Of a DNA stretch of 64,000 nt, positions 1-12,208 are shown in pieces. The stretch is from Linnemannia schmuckeri (lineage: Eukaryota > Mortierellomycota > Mortierellomycetes > Mortierellales > Mortierellaceae), in the NCBI GenBank assembly GCA_029449235.1, contig JANATG010000013.1:372001-436000 (forward strand), written 5' to 3'. Numbering within the stretch: position 1 is the first letter of the stretch; each line of letters starts with the position of its first letter. Under the pieces are notes generated by a model that searched no databases, had not been told where the DNA came from, and saw nothing but the letters and a program-made list of their open reading frames with translations. The position numbers and the translations under genes were made by a program.

Positions 1-303
1 AATACGGTGACGGAGACGGGCCTCCAGCTCAGCAGTATTGTTACCCTCCAGCAACGCCTCGATCTCCTTGCGGGTTTCAGGGTTCTAACAGGTGATTATT
101 CGTATCCGTGGGGTCAAGGTGTAAACGTCATTAAACAAGGTTAGCCGTCGGTTTGCATGGAGCGTGGACTCTCTCTTCCTGCCTGTGATTCTTTGTTTGA
201 TTCAGGAAAGAACGAATGAATGCAAAAGAGAGAAAGAGGAACGAACCTTGTCGAGTCTGAGCCATTCCTTTGCGAGATCAGTGATGGGAGCTTTCGTGGC
301 CAT
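1..303 (-). CDS. PGM2: PGM2-like phosphopentomutase/phosphoglucomutase, N-terminal part
   Basis: Start of a cytosolic alpha-D-phosphohexomutase of the PGM2 (yeast PGM3/PRM15) branch, which interconverts pentose-1- and pentose-5-phosphates and, less well, glucose phosphates. Two exons are inside the window: 247..303, with the ATG at 303, and 1..84, separated by a 162-nt phase-0 intron (GTTCGT donor, TAG acceptor). They encode 47 residues with the family opening WLRLDK, then EALLEGNN, ending at RLRHRI just before the expected FGTAG motif. The catalytic serine loop and the rest lie beyond base 1. The identification rests on this N-terminal signature, as remembered from human PGM2. Confidence 0.8.
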
Positions 304-844
304 GGTTGTTGCTGTTGTTGTGTGTGATGTGATGGTGTGAATGTGAGAGAGAAGAAATGGAAATGTAATAGAAAGAGATAAGAAGTGAGATAGAAAGTGT
401 CCGTGGGAGACCCATTTTTATAATGTTCGAAATTGATCACAAAAAAGTGGACACAGAGGGCGCACAAGTACAAACAACAATGTAAAAAAACTGGGTCCAC
501 TTTCGTCACCCCGCCTCCACATTTTCCCAATCGGGCCTGACCCGACCCTGGGAAACCAATGCACTCTGACTTCACTCGAAACGCCCAGAACCAAGTTGAA
601 CAAGCAACACCCAAAAGGAGATAAGCTACAGTGGCCCAATGTGAATCATCAAGTCAGGAACCAAACTGGGCTACTCCTGAACCCCACGGGGCATAAACCA
701 CATTTGTCCGTAACAGGGTTTACCATGAACCATTGCTTATCTTTATTGAAGATTGGCTATTGAAGAAGGAGTGTTATGCTAGAAAGAAAATGAAAATGAT
801 GCTATGTGTAGAAATAGTTACCAGGGGAGGTAAAGATCTCAGCT
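304..844. promoter_or_regulatory. Upstream region of the PGM2-like gene and 3' flank of JMJD6
   Basis: No coding exon is seen. The half next to the PGM2-like ATG is purine-rich on the plus strand, so pyrimidine-rich on the transcribed sense strand, as is usual for fungal 5' leaders. A TATA-like ATTATAAAAA lies on the minus strand at 415-424, about 110 nt above the ATG; whether it is used is inference. The rest is unremarkable 3' flank of the next gene. Confidence 0.4.
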
Positions 845-3115
845 TTAATCAGACTTGTCGGACGACTTGTCAGATCTCTTCTCTGACCTGTTGGACCGGT
901 CAGACTTGTCGCTCTTCTTGTCCTTGTTGGCATGGCGGAGCTCCTTTCTCCTCTTCTTCTTGCACTTGTGGCACATGCAGATCTCGCCAATGTCGCTCTC
1001 ACTGTCAGTCGAGGTCACATCGCCATCAGAGTCTGAGCTGCTCGAGCTCGAGCTTGAACTCGAGCTGCTATCGTCAGTCGACATGGGAAGCATCGGAACA
1101 TAAGCAAGGGACCTACATTTGTCTAGCAGATCCTTGTAAAAGCACCGTCCCGTTTTGTTGTACAGTCGTTCAATCTCGGCCTGGAACTTTTTGGCCAGCT
1201 TGGGTCGTGCATGGCGAGTATAAAGCCACACTGCCTCAAAGTTGGTAGGCGAGCAAAAGTTTTGAGTAATCGCAATCGTGAAATCTATGCAGGTGAATAA
1301 TGGAAAAAAAAAGGGTGATCGTCATTAGGAATGTTTGTAGAGAAACAGGGAAACAGATAGAAAAAAATGCGCCCGCACAGACACTCCTTACTTCTGATTA
1401 TATTTGACACCATCATCTGTTTTCACTTCATTATATGAACTTACCAAGGTTCATGACGATGTGGGGCCAACCGCCAGGCACAAACATAGTCTCGCCAGGT
1501 CCCTGAATGACCTCAAGCATCCCATATTGCTTGGCGAGTTCATAGTCGTTTGCCGCAAAGCGAGGGTACACATGGTGGAACCACGACACTGCCTCCCGAT
1601 CAAATGGCTTCATCACTGGGTCATAAAGACTCTTTGGGATTCCTGGGGGGAACAGGCACCAGCGCTTGTGTCCTGTCGTCAATGTGTTCCATGCCGACGT
1701 TCCTAATGATATTTTCAGTTTCATTGGTTTAATTGACTTGTCTGAAAAACGGACAGATAGTGACACTCATGAGCATCAGTTGTGTGTTTGTGTTTCTGAA
1801 GTGATAGCTTACCAAGTGGGTCAATATGAATTCCTGTGCCACTCCTGGGTCCGCCGACAACAAACCAACGATAAGGTGGTCTCCTTCTGTCTCCCGCCAA
1901 CCTACAATCAGAATGAAGGTCAAGTTAGTATCAGTCCACACAATATATTGACCTCAGACATGCATCAAAACAATGCCGACACTTACTGGAAGAGGTCGTC
2001 CTTGAAGTACTTAGGTACCGAAAAGTCGTTCAAGAGAGTACTGGCATGCTCCTCCTCCCGCTTGACAGACTTTTCCTTGGGAGACTCCCTATCTGACGAA
2101 CCCTCCCGCCTCCTGCTCGTACGCTTTCCAAAGACTCGGATAACCTTGTTCGCAGACCCATTAGAAGGCGAGTTAGAACGAGCTCTCTTGGTCCCCACAG
2201 CAGCATCCCTATCCTTGTCCTTGTCTGTCTCTTTCTCGCTCTCGCTACCATCGTCATCCTCGTCGCTGGTGGATTCTCTCTTGGTAGTCAAAGTGGGCGA
2301 TGAAGAAGAGCTGCTGGACTTCTTCTTAGTTTTTCTGTCAGAGGAGGATGATGAAGAGGACGAAGACGATCCCGAGATACGCTTCTTTTGAACGGCAGTC
2401 AGCTTGCGCTTAACGAATCCAGAATCGAAGATGTAGAGTGGTGAGTCGTCCTTAAGTCCGTCTGTCTCAGCGTACTTTAAGAAGTACTTCATCTTAACGT
2501 AGACATTGTTGCCGTCATCGTCTTCCCCGACCTTGAACGGCTGAGAATAGTACTTTTTCAAGAACGTCTATCATTGTCGAAAGTACATTAAAACAACAAA
2601 ATATAAGTAACTTTTGCAGAAGAGTCAACAAGAAAGAAAAAGAAATACAGGAAGGCAACAGAGGTTAAAGTGCGGTCCCAGTACCTCAGAGTTCCAGTTC
2701 TTGCAAGCTCCCCAGCCTTCCATGACTCCTCGGATGACGACGGGGAGGGACTTCTCCTCGTAGCGTTCGATGAACTCTTCCCGTGAGACCTTGTCATAGT
2801 CGATTCTTTCAAGAGTGTCGTATGAAGCTGGGATCGTAAAGTCCTGCTGGGCAAACTGGTGCTTATCCCACTGAAAAATATCCAGCTCTATAAAGAAGGC
2901 AATTGATAATAATGTAATGAGCGTCAGAAAAATAACGAAGGGTGTGAAAGTAAGGTACAGCACAACGTAGCAAGAAAAAGAAACTAAAGTAATAATAATA
3001 AAAAAAGGAGAGGAATGAACATGAGCTGACTGTCGTTCGAGAACTAACCTGATCTAGCTCTAAGTTTTGCTCGTCGAATCCGCCTGTGATGGCGGGTCAT
3101 CATGGGTGGTTGCAT
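845..3115 (-). CDS. JMJD6: JMJD6-type JmjC oxygenase (arginine demethylase / lysyl hydroxylase)
   Basis: Nuclear Fe(II)/2-oxoglutarate oxygenase of the JMJD6 family, which hydroxylates lysines in splicing factors. Exons (transcription order): 3049..3115, 2685..2887, 1987..2567, 1813..1901, 1445..1702, 845..1284; 545 aa. The JmjC core is complete: iron ligands H309 and D311 in GIHIDP, H394 in GGWPH, and the 2OG-binding lysine in GHKRW (K326). A basic N-terminus matches the human start. The Ser-rich C-tail is also a family trait, but there is an additional ~120-residue Ser/Lys/Arg insert at about 148-268, between the SPLYIFD and VPKYFKDDLFQ blocks. In-frame ATGs at 3103 and 3100 are alternative starts. 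It is co-directional with RRN7, 140 bp downstream of that gene's stop. Confidence 0.9.
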
Positions 3116-3255
3116 GGTGGCTGTGGGTTTGCTTTGCTGCTGTTGTTGATGCAAACAGCGTTGAGTGTGCGGAAGAGGAAGAACAAAATAAAAAAATAAG
3201 CGCCCAATGTTTAAACTTTCTGTTTTTTTTGGGACAGTCACATTTTTCTTCTTTT

Positions 3256-6079
3256 TTATTTTGACTTCCGATCGATGATGATGAGTTCCTCGATAAACTG
3301 TACCTCTCTCTCAAGCTGCTCAGGGTGTATACACAGGATATTGCTCGCATAGCTCAAAAGTCGGCCGTATTTACCCAAAAACTGACCCTTGGGGTCGTCC
3401 AGATAATGCACAAACTTGTGTTGAGGAAGCGGTCCATCTTCAACCGTCAGGTCGTCTGCTGGTTGCACACTTGAGCACAGTCTTTGGATGTACTGCACCG
3501 TCGACGGTTTCGTGTGTGGTTTTTGGCTCTTCTCTCCTACTGACAGTTGATTCCGATGTTCTTCACTAACACTCGCCCTGCGGCTGCCACCTGACCCCGT
3601 CATCTTGAACGATTTGTCAACCATACTCAATAACCTCAATTGCTCTATGATCAAAAAAAAAATGAAACAACTCAGGAACAGGAACACTAGCAGGTCCTTA
3701 GCGCATATATGAAGTATGAGTAGGGATGTCATGGTACCTTCTGTCTCAAAAATTCTCAATTCTTTTGGATAGTGCCCGCTGTAAAGATCAGGGTTGACAT
3801 TGATGAGCTCCTCAAACTCCCTAAGTTACACGAGACAGACGGCAAAAGGAGAACAAAAAGTCAGCAATTCACCGTGGAAAACTCCCAAAGAAAACCAGTC
3901 CCATCGCTACTGCAACTTACCCGTGCATGTGAGGGATCTCGCACTGTCTCCGCAAAGCATCAAATGAATCCAAGGACGCTATCCACTGTTTCTCAGTTGG
4001 AAGAGCATTGATCCAGTACTCCCAGTTCTTGACATTCCTACAGTCGAAAAAAAAGTTGTAAAAACATTATTATACAAATAATAATTTAGTCCGCACTGAT
4101 AAAGTTGTCAACATCGATCAGCTTGTACAAACGAACCTCTTTTCGCCATATAGACCAAAAATCAGCTTGGCAATAACGATTGTTACAGCCATTGCACGGT
4201 CTGGGCCTCGCAATGTGCTTCTGAATGTGAGTCTCCACCGGTCGAGTTTGCTGTCGGTGCTGTCGTATACAATGTCGTAGAACCGCAATGCGCAACTATA
4301 GCATTCAACTAATGACATCAAAGAAAAAAATAACCGTTAATTTGGGCTATAAGTGATGAGAAATAAAATAGCTTACCAGAACATATTGAGTAACATACCC
4401 GGTAGCATGAGTTCGTGAAGAAAACGTGATATGAGTCGAGGCGTATTTGGCAGAACCGAGCCGATACAGTGGAGCCTCTCAAAGTGCTGTAACAAAATAT
4501 TGACGGCTCCTCTAAGAGACTCGGGGTTTCGTGCCTAGTGAAAATGAACAACATTGCTCCGCACGTTAGATTCCAATGAAAATCGTTCCTGACATCGCAT
4601 CCAGGTCGTCAACAAATATTTGACAATGAGTCTCCTTACGATGGGTGTAAGAAAGGTCCTGTAGGTTGGTGGGAGCCTTATCTCCATATGTGTGGGCAAG
4701 AGTTTAAGAGCATTGTAGAATGGGATCTCATGCCGCATAATCCACCTATTATATCCATTAAAAACTTTGGTTTTAGATCATATCGAGAACTGTGTTGAAA
4801 AAAGCTCTGAGGATAGGGACTCAAAGATCGTAGAGCATGCTATTACCTTTGAAAGTCTCCAATGACGACGGGTATCTTCAAGTGCTGAGAGGAAATGTAC
4901 AGAATCGCAATAGTGAAACGCATTTTTAGAAAGCGATAATCGGTTCTATAGCGCTTGCTGAGAATGCCCTTGCGCCGTTTGCTGATCCGTCCATCCGTAG
5001 ACTCTCTGGCACGCTTCTTTAGTTGAAGTGGGTCCGTCAAGTCCTTGAACTCGTAGTCTTCATAAAGGTCAAAATCTGCGGCGCCTGTTGATGTTTCGTG
5101 ACCATCGTCCATGTCAGATGTTGTCCTGTCTGCTGCTGTTTCGTCATCTCCATCGTCTTCATTGACTTCACTGCCGCCGGACTCACTATCGTTATATCCT
5201 TCGTTGTTGCTGCTGTGGTCCTTGTCCTCGTCATTATCATCCTCCTCCTCCACATTGTCCTCGTCGTCATCGTCATCGTCAGAAGATTCGCTCTCTGAGT
5301 GCTGGAACTCTTGCTGTGTGTCCAAAAGATCTTGAGTAGGAGTGACTGGCTCTGTCTTGTCCTTGAACTCGGCCGCGGTTGAGTCCTCCTTCTCCGTTTC
5401 GCTGTCGGTATTCACTTCGGTGTCCTGACCGTCCTCGGTTTTGACTCCAAGGGCACCATCTTCCCTTATGGGCATAGCCGCCCTACCGTCGTGATAATCG
5501 ACAAGGTTAGACACAAAGACATTCCAGTACTCCTGAATGACTCCAGTGATGTCCCGTGGAAACCCAAGATCGCGAACCAGCGCCTGTGCTTGTAGTTGAA
5601 CGATGTATTGGGTACACCGAAGTACCAGCGTGGTCGCCTCAACACCATGGTAGACTATTGTTCCAAAAAAAAGTAAAGATTGAGTCAGCAACAATGTTGA
5701 TTTGAGCAGCATCATTTATCCATACCAGCTCCCAGAAGATAATCGAGAAACTATACCTGCAATCTTCTCTTTTTTTTTCTTCTTAGGTTGCTTGAGCCTT
5801 CGCTCATATCCTGCATGGCCCTCTGCGAATTCACCTTCCTCCTCTTGATGCCCCTATTTCAATGAGGAAAAAACGGTAGTCAGTAAAGCTTGACTATGCT
5901 TCGCCAAAAAAGACGATTGAGTGTTTGATTTTTGGCATGAGCGAAATAACGAATGGAACATGTACCTCAAGAACATGTCCGCCTTCACAGACATATTGCC
6001 CCAGGCTGTTCTTCCTCCACTTTGTCGAGCGACAGGTGGGACAGACGGGTTTCTTCTTCTTCTTGGTTGGTTCTGACAT
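3256..6079 (-). CDS. RRN7: RRN7/TAF1B, RNA polymerase I initiation factor subunit
   Basis: TFIIB-like subunit of the Pol I core factor (SL1/TIF-IB), which recruits Pol I to the rDNA promoter in the nucleolus. Exons: 5966..6079, 5757..5853, 4847..5654, 4640..4745, 4377..4534, 4137..4295, 3921..4037, 3738..3820, 3256..3644; 676 aa. The N-terminus is a zinc ribbon (CPTC ... CEGGH) behind a short KKKKK run. After it come a first cyclin-like segment (IPVVIGDFQRWI, LPPTYRTFLTP) and the second fold (VTIVIAKLIFGLYGE). An Asp/Glu-rich linker fills about residues 130-240, as in other fungal members. The ATG is the first in the zinc-ribbon exon. The identification rests on the zinc ribbon plus the GDFQRWI block. 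Confidence 0.85.
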
Positions 6080-6370
6080 GGAAGATACTGAAGTGAATAG
6101 GGTGAGAGAGGTCAGTTGAGGCGAGTGCTACGAAAAAAAATGGGTGTGAATGTCGCACCAATGAAAAAGAAAATGAATGGGAAAGGAACAAAAGCTGATC
6201 TCTTTTTTTTTATGTGTTTCGTTTTTCTGTGCCACCAAAACTCGCATTTGCAAATTCAAAACCGGTCACGCAGCTTCACACATTTTCATTTGACAGCGTC
6301 GCCAAACTGCCATCTCTTCTTCTCTCCAACCATCACCAACCAAACCCTATTATACATCAACACATCGACC
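6080..6370. promoter_or_regulatory. Divergent promoter, RRN7 / SDS22
   Basis: 291 bp separate the ATGs of two genes transcribed away from each other, a Pol I factor and a PP1 regulator. A T-rich run (6201-6210) and a pyrimidine-rich leader precede the SDS22 start. No obvious TATA box is seen on either side. Co-regulation is possible but not shown by the sequence. Confidence 0.5.
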
Positions 6371-8441
6371 ATGGCCGAAAGACGGGTACAGCTCAACGCC
6401 GACGAAGAAAATAGACTCTTCCAGGAGGCAAAGACCAACGACGACACCCAGCACGACCACGACCATGACTCGGGCGACGAAAGCAACGAGGAGTCTGGCG
6501 TCGTCCAACGCGGTATTCCCAACGGCGAAGAGCCCGAAGCCCCAAACTCTGGTACCTCAGCAGGGACATTTACATGAATGTTACGAATGCGAAGTTTTTT
6601 TCGCTACAATTTCAATTATACCTAACTTAAACGCGCTCGTTTTTTTTACACCCCCTGCAGACTTTCTGGATGTCTTCCCCGATGATACCGAAGTGAGTTC
6701 AGCTATACATCAAACGTCATCTTCGCGTTTTATTTCTCTTGATCCTTGGACAAAACACTCACACATACGAAAAAAAAAAAAAAAATATGCAATAGGATCT
6801 TGAATTGACCCACCTCAGGATCGACGATCTACCCGAGCTGCGCCTTGAACGCTTCAAGAACCTTCAGGTACTCGCCCCGTCCCACCTTATGCAGCTTCTA
6901 TCGTTTCGTCTTTTCGCATTTATTAACCATATCATCTTGAATTATATTTGGATATTAGACGCTGTCGTTCAGACAGAACCTGATTCCAAAGATCCGTGGA
7001 CTCGAAGGACTGACAACACTCAAGGAACTGGATCTGTACGACAACCGGTTCAGCAAAATCGAAGGTCTGGAGACCCTCACCGAGCTCACGTAAGTGCACA
7101 ATAACACCACGCGCACAACTGTACGACGGTAGAGGAAAATAATTTCTCATTTACTTACGTACCGCGCTCCCATCATTTATGCAAAAAAACATGTTATCAT
7201 TTAGGTCACTGGACTTGAGCTTCAATGGAATCCGTCATATCAAGAACATCGACCACCTTGTCAAATTGAAAGACTTGTACTTTGTCAGCAACAAGATCAC
7301 ACAGATTGAGAACTTGAGCACGCTTGTCAACGTCACCAACCTGGAGCTGGGATCTAACCGCATCAGAGTAGGCTCCTATCTCTGAACTCAATGTCGCAAA
7401 CTGCTATGCTTGGTACCATCTCAAGTACTCGTCGTTTACTTACTTATTTACTTTTTTTGTGTGTGTGTATAGATGATCGAGAACCTAGATAGCTTGGTCA
7501 ATTTGGAGCAGCTCTGGCTCGGCAAGAACAAGATCACAAAACTGCAGGTAGGTTTTTGTCAGGCATAGGCTCTCCTCTCGTAACAGATGTGAACATAGTA
7601 CATTTTTGACGCCAGAAAGACCCCTGCTCACCTTCGCTTATATATATTTCTGGCTTTAATCTACCAGAACCTTTCGAAGTTGAAGAAGCTGAAGATTTTA
7701 AGCATCCAGTCGAACCGCTTGACTGTGATCGAAGGATTGGAAGAACTCGAGAGTCTGGAGGAGGTGTACTTTAGTCACAATGGAATCGAGAAGATTGAGG
7801 GTCTTGAACACAATGTAAGTCTTTTTTTTAATAGTATTCGAGCATTCTTTGAACAATGTTTGCGGAGCAAATTACTAATCATTTTTTATCGCTTTGTGTG
7901 TGTGAATAGACCAAGCTGACGACGGTCGATGTTAGCAACAACAGGGTCTCCAAACTTGAGAACCTGGGACATCTCAAAAACCTGCAGGAACTCTGGGTAA
8001 CGAAAAACTACGAATTAAAAGCACCCCGACGATCATCATCATGGTTAAAACCCCTTGACGTTCAAATCTAACAACAAAATTTTCATTTCCTTTCCCCCCC
8101 TTCCGCGCTATTTTCTCCTTCCATATTTTTCAAAAAAGGCGAGCAACAATTCACTGGACTCGTTTGAGGACTTTGAGGCAGAACTGAAGGACAACTGCCC
8201 AGATCTCGAGACCGTCTACGCAGAGGGCAACCCGCTCCAGACCAACAACATGACCACCTACCGTCTCAAACTGAAGATCATGCTTCCTCAACTCAAACAG
8301 ATCGATGCCACGTAAGATCTTATTTATTGTTTTTATTATAGGGAAGAGCTTGTGTGTAAGGTACGTCTTGTTCTTTTTTGCCTTTCTCTAATACTAAAAT
8401 CACTATTTTCATTCCTCTTCCGTAGGCCCATTCGTCCATAA
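6371..8441 (+). CDS. SDS22: SDS22, protein phosphatase 1 regulatory subunit (LRR)
   Basis: Leucine-rich-repeat subunit of protein phosphatase 1 (human PPP1R7), involved in PP1 maturation and mitotic exit in the nucleus. Exons: 6371..6551, 6661..6692, 6796..6867, 6959..7089, 7205..7367, 7473..7547, 7668..7814, 7910..7996, 8139..8311, 8426..8441; 358 aa. After an acidic N-terminus there are about eleven 22-residue SDS22-type repeats (for example LKELDLYDNRFSKIEGLE, LEELESLEEVYFSHNGIEKI), then the LRR cap with QTNNMTTYRLK and LPQLKQIDAT. Exons often hold one or two repeats. The last exon is only 16 nt and ends TPIRP-stop. Length agrees with the family (about 340-360 aa). Confidence 0.95.
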
Positions 8442-8613
8442 ACATGTTCAAGGTCCTTGTCGATGGAGCAAGAAAAAAGTAATGGCAACGACGATGTTCT
8501 TTTCTAGGTGACTTCGATACAAACTGACAAACGCCTCGCTGTGAGATACAAAAGAATGCAGAGATAATTTATGAACAAATGATAGATCTTATATCTAAAC
8601 TATAAAGACGAGA

Positions 8614-11600
8614 TCAAGTCTCCTTGACTTCAACCTTGTAGTCATCAGGGCTGGGTGCCAAGGGAGAGGGCGCTCTCTTGGGCTGAAGAGCCAACGGTGC
8701 AACAGAGGCCATCACGGGTGAAGGTGTGAGATCAGGGACGAGTGAGATGTGCGAAGGAGAAGGGGAAGGTGCTCCCGACGACATGTTGTCCTCGCCATTA
8801 TGGACTGATCCAGCTGCGGATCCAGGGCGCTCGTGACCAAGGTGCTGCTGCTGCTGTTGCTGGTATTGTTGCTGCTGCTGTTGATATTGGTGTTGCTGCT
8901 GTTGGTATTGCTGATGCTGCCGCTGCTGCTCGCTGTAGCGACGAATATCGTCCTCGGTAACTTGGGGTGGGGCCATACCAGGCAGGTTCCATCCAAGGGG
9001 CGCGATGCTACTCTGTGTGCTGTTGGTCGACGAGACCGACGAAACAGAGTCGAGACGCTGGTGCTGGCGCTGCTCGCGGAGCTGCTGCTGGTACGCCTGG
9101 TACTGCTGTTGCTGGTATTCCTGTTCATAAGACGAGTAGTAAAAGTCCTGGAGCTGTTGCTGCTGCTGCTTGTAGTACTGCTGCTGCTGTTGCTGCATCT
9201 GCTGCTGGTACTGAGCCGAGTATGTTCCGGACTGCTGGTTTTGCATCATAGGAGACGCGCTGGGTGAAGAAGTATGAGAGCCAGAGAGGCGGTTCTCCTT
9301 CTTTTGTTTGGGTGTCGAAGGAACATATTTGGTGGCGGGCTTGTACGAGGGCGACTGATAGTTGCTGAGCTGAGCATAGGCAGTGTTGGGGGAAGGAGCA
9401 TACAACGAAGCGTTTGACGACTGGGGAGTCCCGGGGTTCTGGACTTGCTGGTTCATCGGCTGAGGAGAGTTGTAAATCTGCTGCTGCTGTTGTTGGTACT
9501 GCTGCTGTTGCTGCTCGTACTGTTGCTGTTCGTACTGCTGCTGTTCGTACTGCTGTTGCTGCTGATACTGCTGTTGCTGTTGCTGTTGCTTCATCTGAAG
9601 CTTTTGCTGGCGAATTCCATCCAATGAGGGCATCTGAGGCATAGCCACAAAGTTGATGGGCTCTTCTTCCTGCTGGGGACCATCGTGACCCATACTCTCA
9701 AGTGTCACCTCAGGTTCGGGTCCCATGCTCTCCAAAGGCTTCTCGGGCTCAGGCCCCATACTCTCAAGAGGACGCTCTGGTTCCCGACCCAAGCTCTCAC
9801 GGATAATCGACTTTGCCTTTTTGGGTGCAGAAGAACGCTGCTCGCCCATGGTCTCGCCAATGGCGGGTTTGCTTGCAAGTTCCTCGTGGGCATCAGACTC
9901 CTCTGCCTCATCAGATGAACTGCTCGACTTATCCTTTGCTACTCTTGCGCCCTCCTGCTGCTCGTCATCTTCTGGAATCCATGGTCGAGGTCCCTGCTGC
10001 GATATCCGGGGTCCCTCGGGCTCAACCGCCAGCTGAGGTCCACGAATACGAGGTGGCTGAGTTGCCTTGGGAGTTTCCAAATCCTCCTCAGAATCTTCAG
10101 TCTCGGTGTGCGAAGCCGAGGAAGTCTTGCTCGTGTTGACGGTCACCTTCTTGGACAGCCTTTGAAGGCGGCGAGTAATAACCGCATCGCTGTCGCCGTC
10201 CACAGTCTCGGGTGCTCTAGCCTGACGCTTGGCAATACGGGTCGATCGCTTGGGGACAACATCGCCCATCACAAATCGGAGCTCCTCTGCAGTGAGCTGA
10301 AGATCGCCAGAGGTAGCAATAGCCTCGGCCTCCTTGGCCGCCTTTGACTCGGCCAGGCTCAACTCCAGGGCATGCTTGATTTCCAACTCCTCCAATCGCT
10401 TCAGTGTCTCGGCCTCCGATGCCTCTCCGTCCGCTTGCTTCTTCAGCTCCTCGGCCTTCTTGATCTGAATGCTGGCCAAAGCCTGGGTAGCCTCCGAGGC
10501 CCAATCCGACTCGGTAGGGATAGTGGCACGAGAGGGCGAGGGCTTGAGTTTGTTGGGAGTCAGAGTGAGTTTTGGTGCAAGGGTCGATCCAAAGGGTGTC
10601 AAAAGATCCTTGGGTGGTGCCTCAACAGTCTCAGCCTCCTTCTCCTCCTCCTCCGATGACTCTGATGACTCCGATGACTCTGATGATGTTGAAGACTCTA
10701 CAGCAGCAATGACTGCTGCTGCTGTGACAACCTCCTCGACTGGGGTTTCGGGCGCCTTGGATTTGGTAGATGATGATGACTTCCTGGACTTGACAGAGGA
10801 CTGCTGCTTGACCTTCTTGGGCGAAGCAGGCTCGTCGGGAGAGGTAGTGACTGCGACAGAGGCCTTAGCCTTCAAAGGAGACGATGGTGCAGCCACGAAT
10901 TCGATATCAGAGTCCGAGTCCGAGTCGGAAATGGACGAGACTTCAGATCCTGAGACAGAGAGGTTGGCGAGGCTGGTCACGGTGCTGACGCTGTTGACAC
11001 TGCCGACAGAAAGTCCTGTTTGCGAGCGAGGTGGTGGGGGTGGAGGATGGACGACGACCGACTGAGGGTTGACCATGACGAGCTGGTCCCAGTTCTCGAG
11101 CGCAATTCTTGCCGCCTGAAGAATATCCTCCGTCTTGCGACCTACGTTGATGGAAATGTATGGTTGTTTAGTCCAGCTGAATCACTTTGATCCCCGTGTC
11201 TCTGTATACTTTGCCATTCGTCCTGCTGTACACTTCAGTCCTCATGCTGCTGTAAACTTCGTTCCTCGCGCTGTTTCACACAGATCCCAGCAATCGACAA
11301 CATCATCAAAACAAGAAAAACGTACCATCGTGCGTAGACCCAGGAGTATCAATATGATCCAACAACTCTTTACCATGCTCGCCAATAATCTGCATCTTCT
11401 TGCCCAACTCAATAATAGCATTCAACTGCTCCGTGTAAGCACCCTTGATACACTGTCTCTTCAACGCCTGTAGTTTCGTCTCTGTGGGCGCACTCTCCTT
11501 CTGGAAATCATCGAGCTCAGTTTGGAGGAGACGGGCTTTAGCGGATCGAAGACGAGATTTGGACGCCTCGAGGATCTTTTGCTGAAGGTCAGCTTGGCGG

Positions 11601-12208
11601 CGACCCATCTCGCAGAGTGAATCGTCCTTGGTCCGGAGGTATTTGATCTTTTCGCGGAAGGACTCATATTGAGTCCCGAACCGGATTTCGTAGTCGCTGA
11701 TCTTGCGGATGAGCAAGTTCAGCTTCAACAGCACATCCTATTTTTTTGTTGTGAGATAAGGGAGAGTGTGTTAAAAGGATGCGTTTTGAGTGTATCCAAA
11801 GTTGTTATGCGTGCGACTTGCATATCGAAACATCTGCTTACCCCAATGTCCTCCGTCTATCAATAAGCGTAGAACAACATAGGACAAAAGCAGAAAGAAA
11901 GAAGAAAGAAAGCGCCCTGGTTAGCATACAGGCAGGAGCAACGGACAAAAAACAGGTACAGCCAAAACTAACGCCCAAATAGAAACAGCCTATCCGTCTG
12001 ACATACACAATAAAAATCTCTCACTTCGTACCTGAGACTTGCTCCAGACCATCATATGTTTGCATTCCTCAACACGAACTTTAGAGACGACAGCAAGACT
12101 GTCGACGAGTCTGCGTTGTTCTCCAATGGCATTTGTGAGAGGCGAGAGGAATGAGCCGGCTGCGCGACGGGCGCTCTCCTGCAGGTGGGGGAGGTTGAGC
12201 AGATCCAT
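8614..12208 (-). CDS. PIL1: PIL1/LSP1-type eisosome BAR protein with very long Gln-rich tail
   Basis: BAR-domain protein of the PIL1/LSP1 family, which builds eisosomes, furrow-like plasma-membrane domains. Exons: 12032..12208, 11842..11856 (15 nt), 11326..11737, 8614..11141; 1043 aa. Residues 1-222 carry the PIL1 signatures: QESARRAAGSFLSPL, a helical core, IIGEHGKELLDHIDTPG (yeast IAGYGKALLELLDD), then ILQAARIALENWDQ. Yeast Pil1 is about 340 aa; this one continues for some 820 residues of disordered sequence: Ser/Glu runs, Lys/Glu-rich segments, a tandem 11-residue repeat with LESMGPEPE (about 648-688), and three polyglutamine blocks near 716-757, 846-896 and 939-967. The tail is one uninterrupted frame in the last exon, so it is probably real, but it has no identified function. 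Confidence 0.85.

Noticed and set aside
8742..9644. Several plus-strand frames (60-144 codons), Leu- and Ala-rich, across the PIL1 tail
   Set aside because: They are antisense readings of the CAG/CAA glutamine codons (CTG/TTG = Leu, GCT/GCA = Ala) and have no features of their own.
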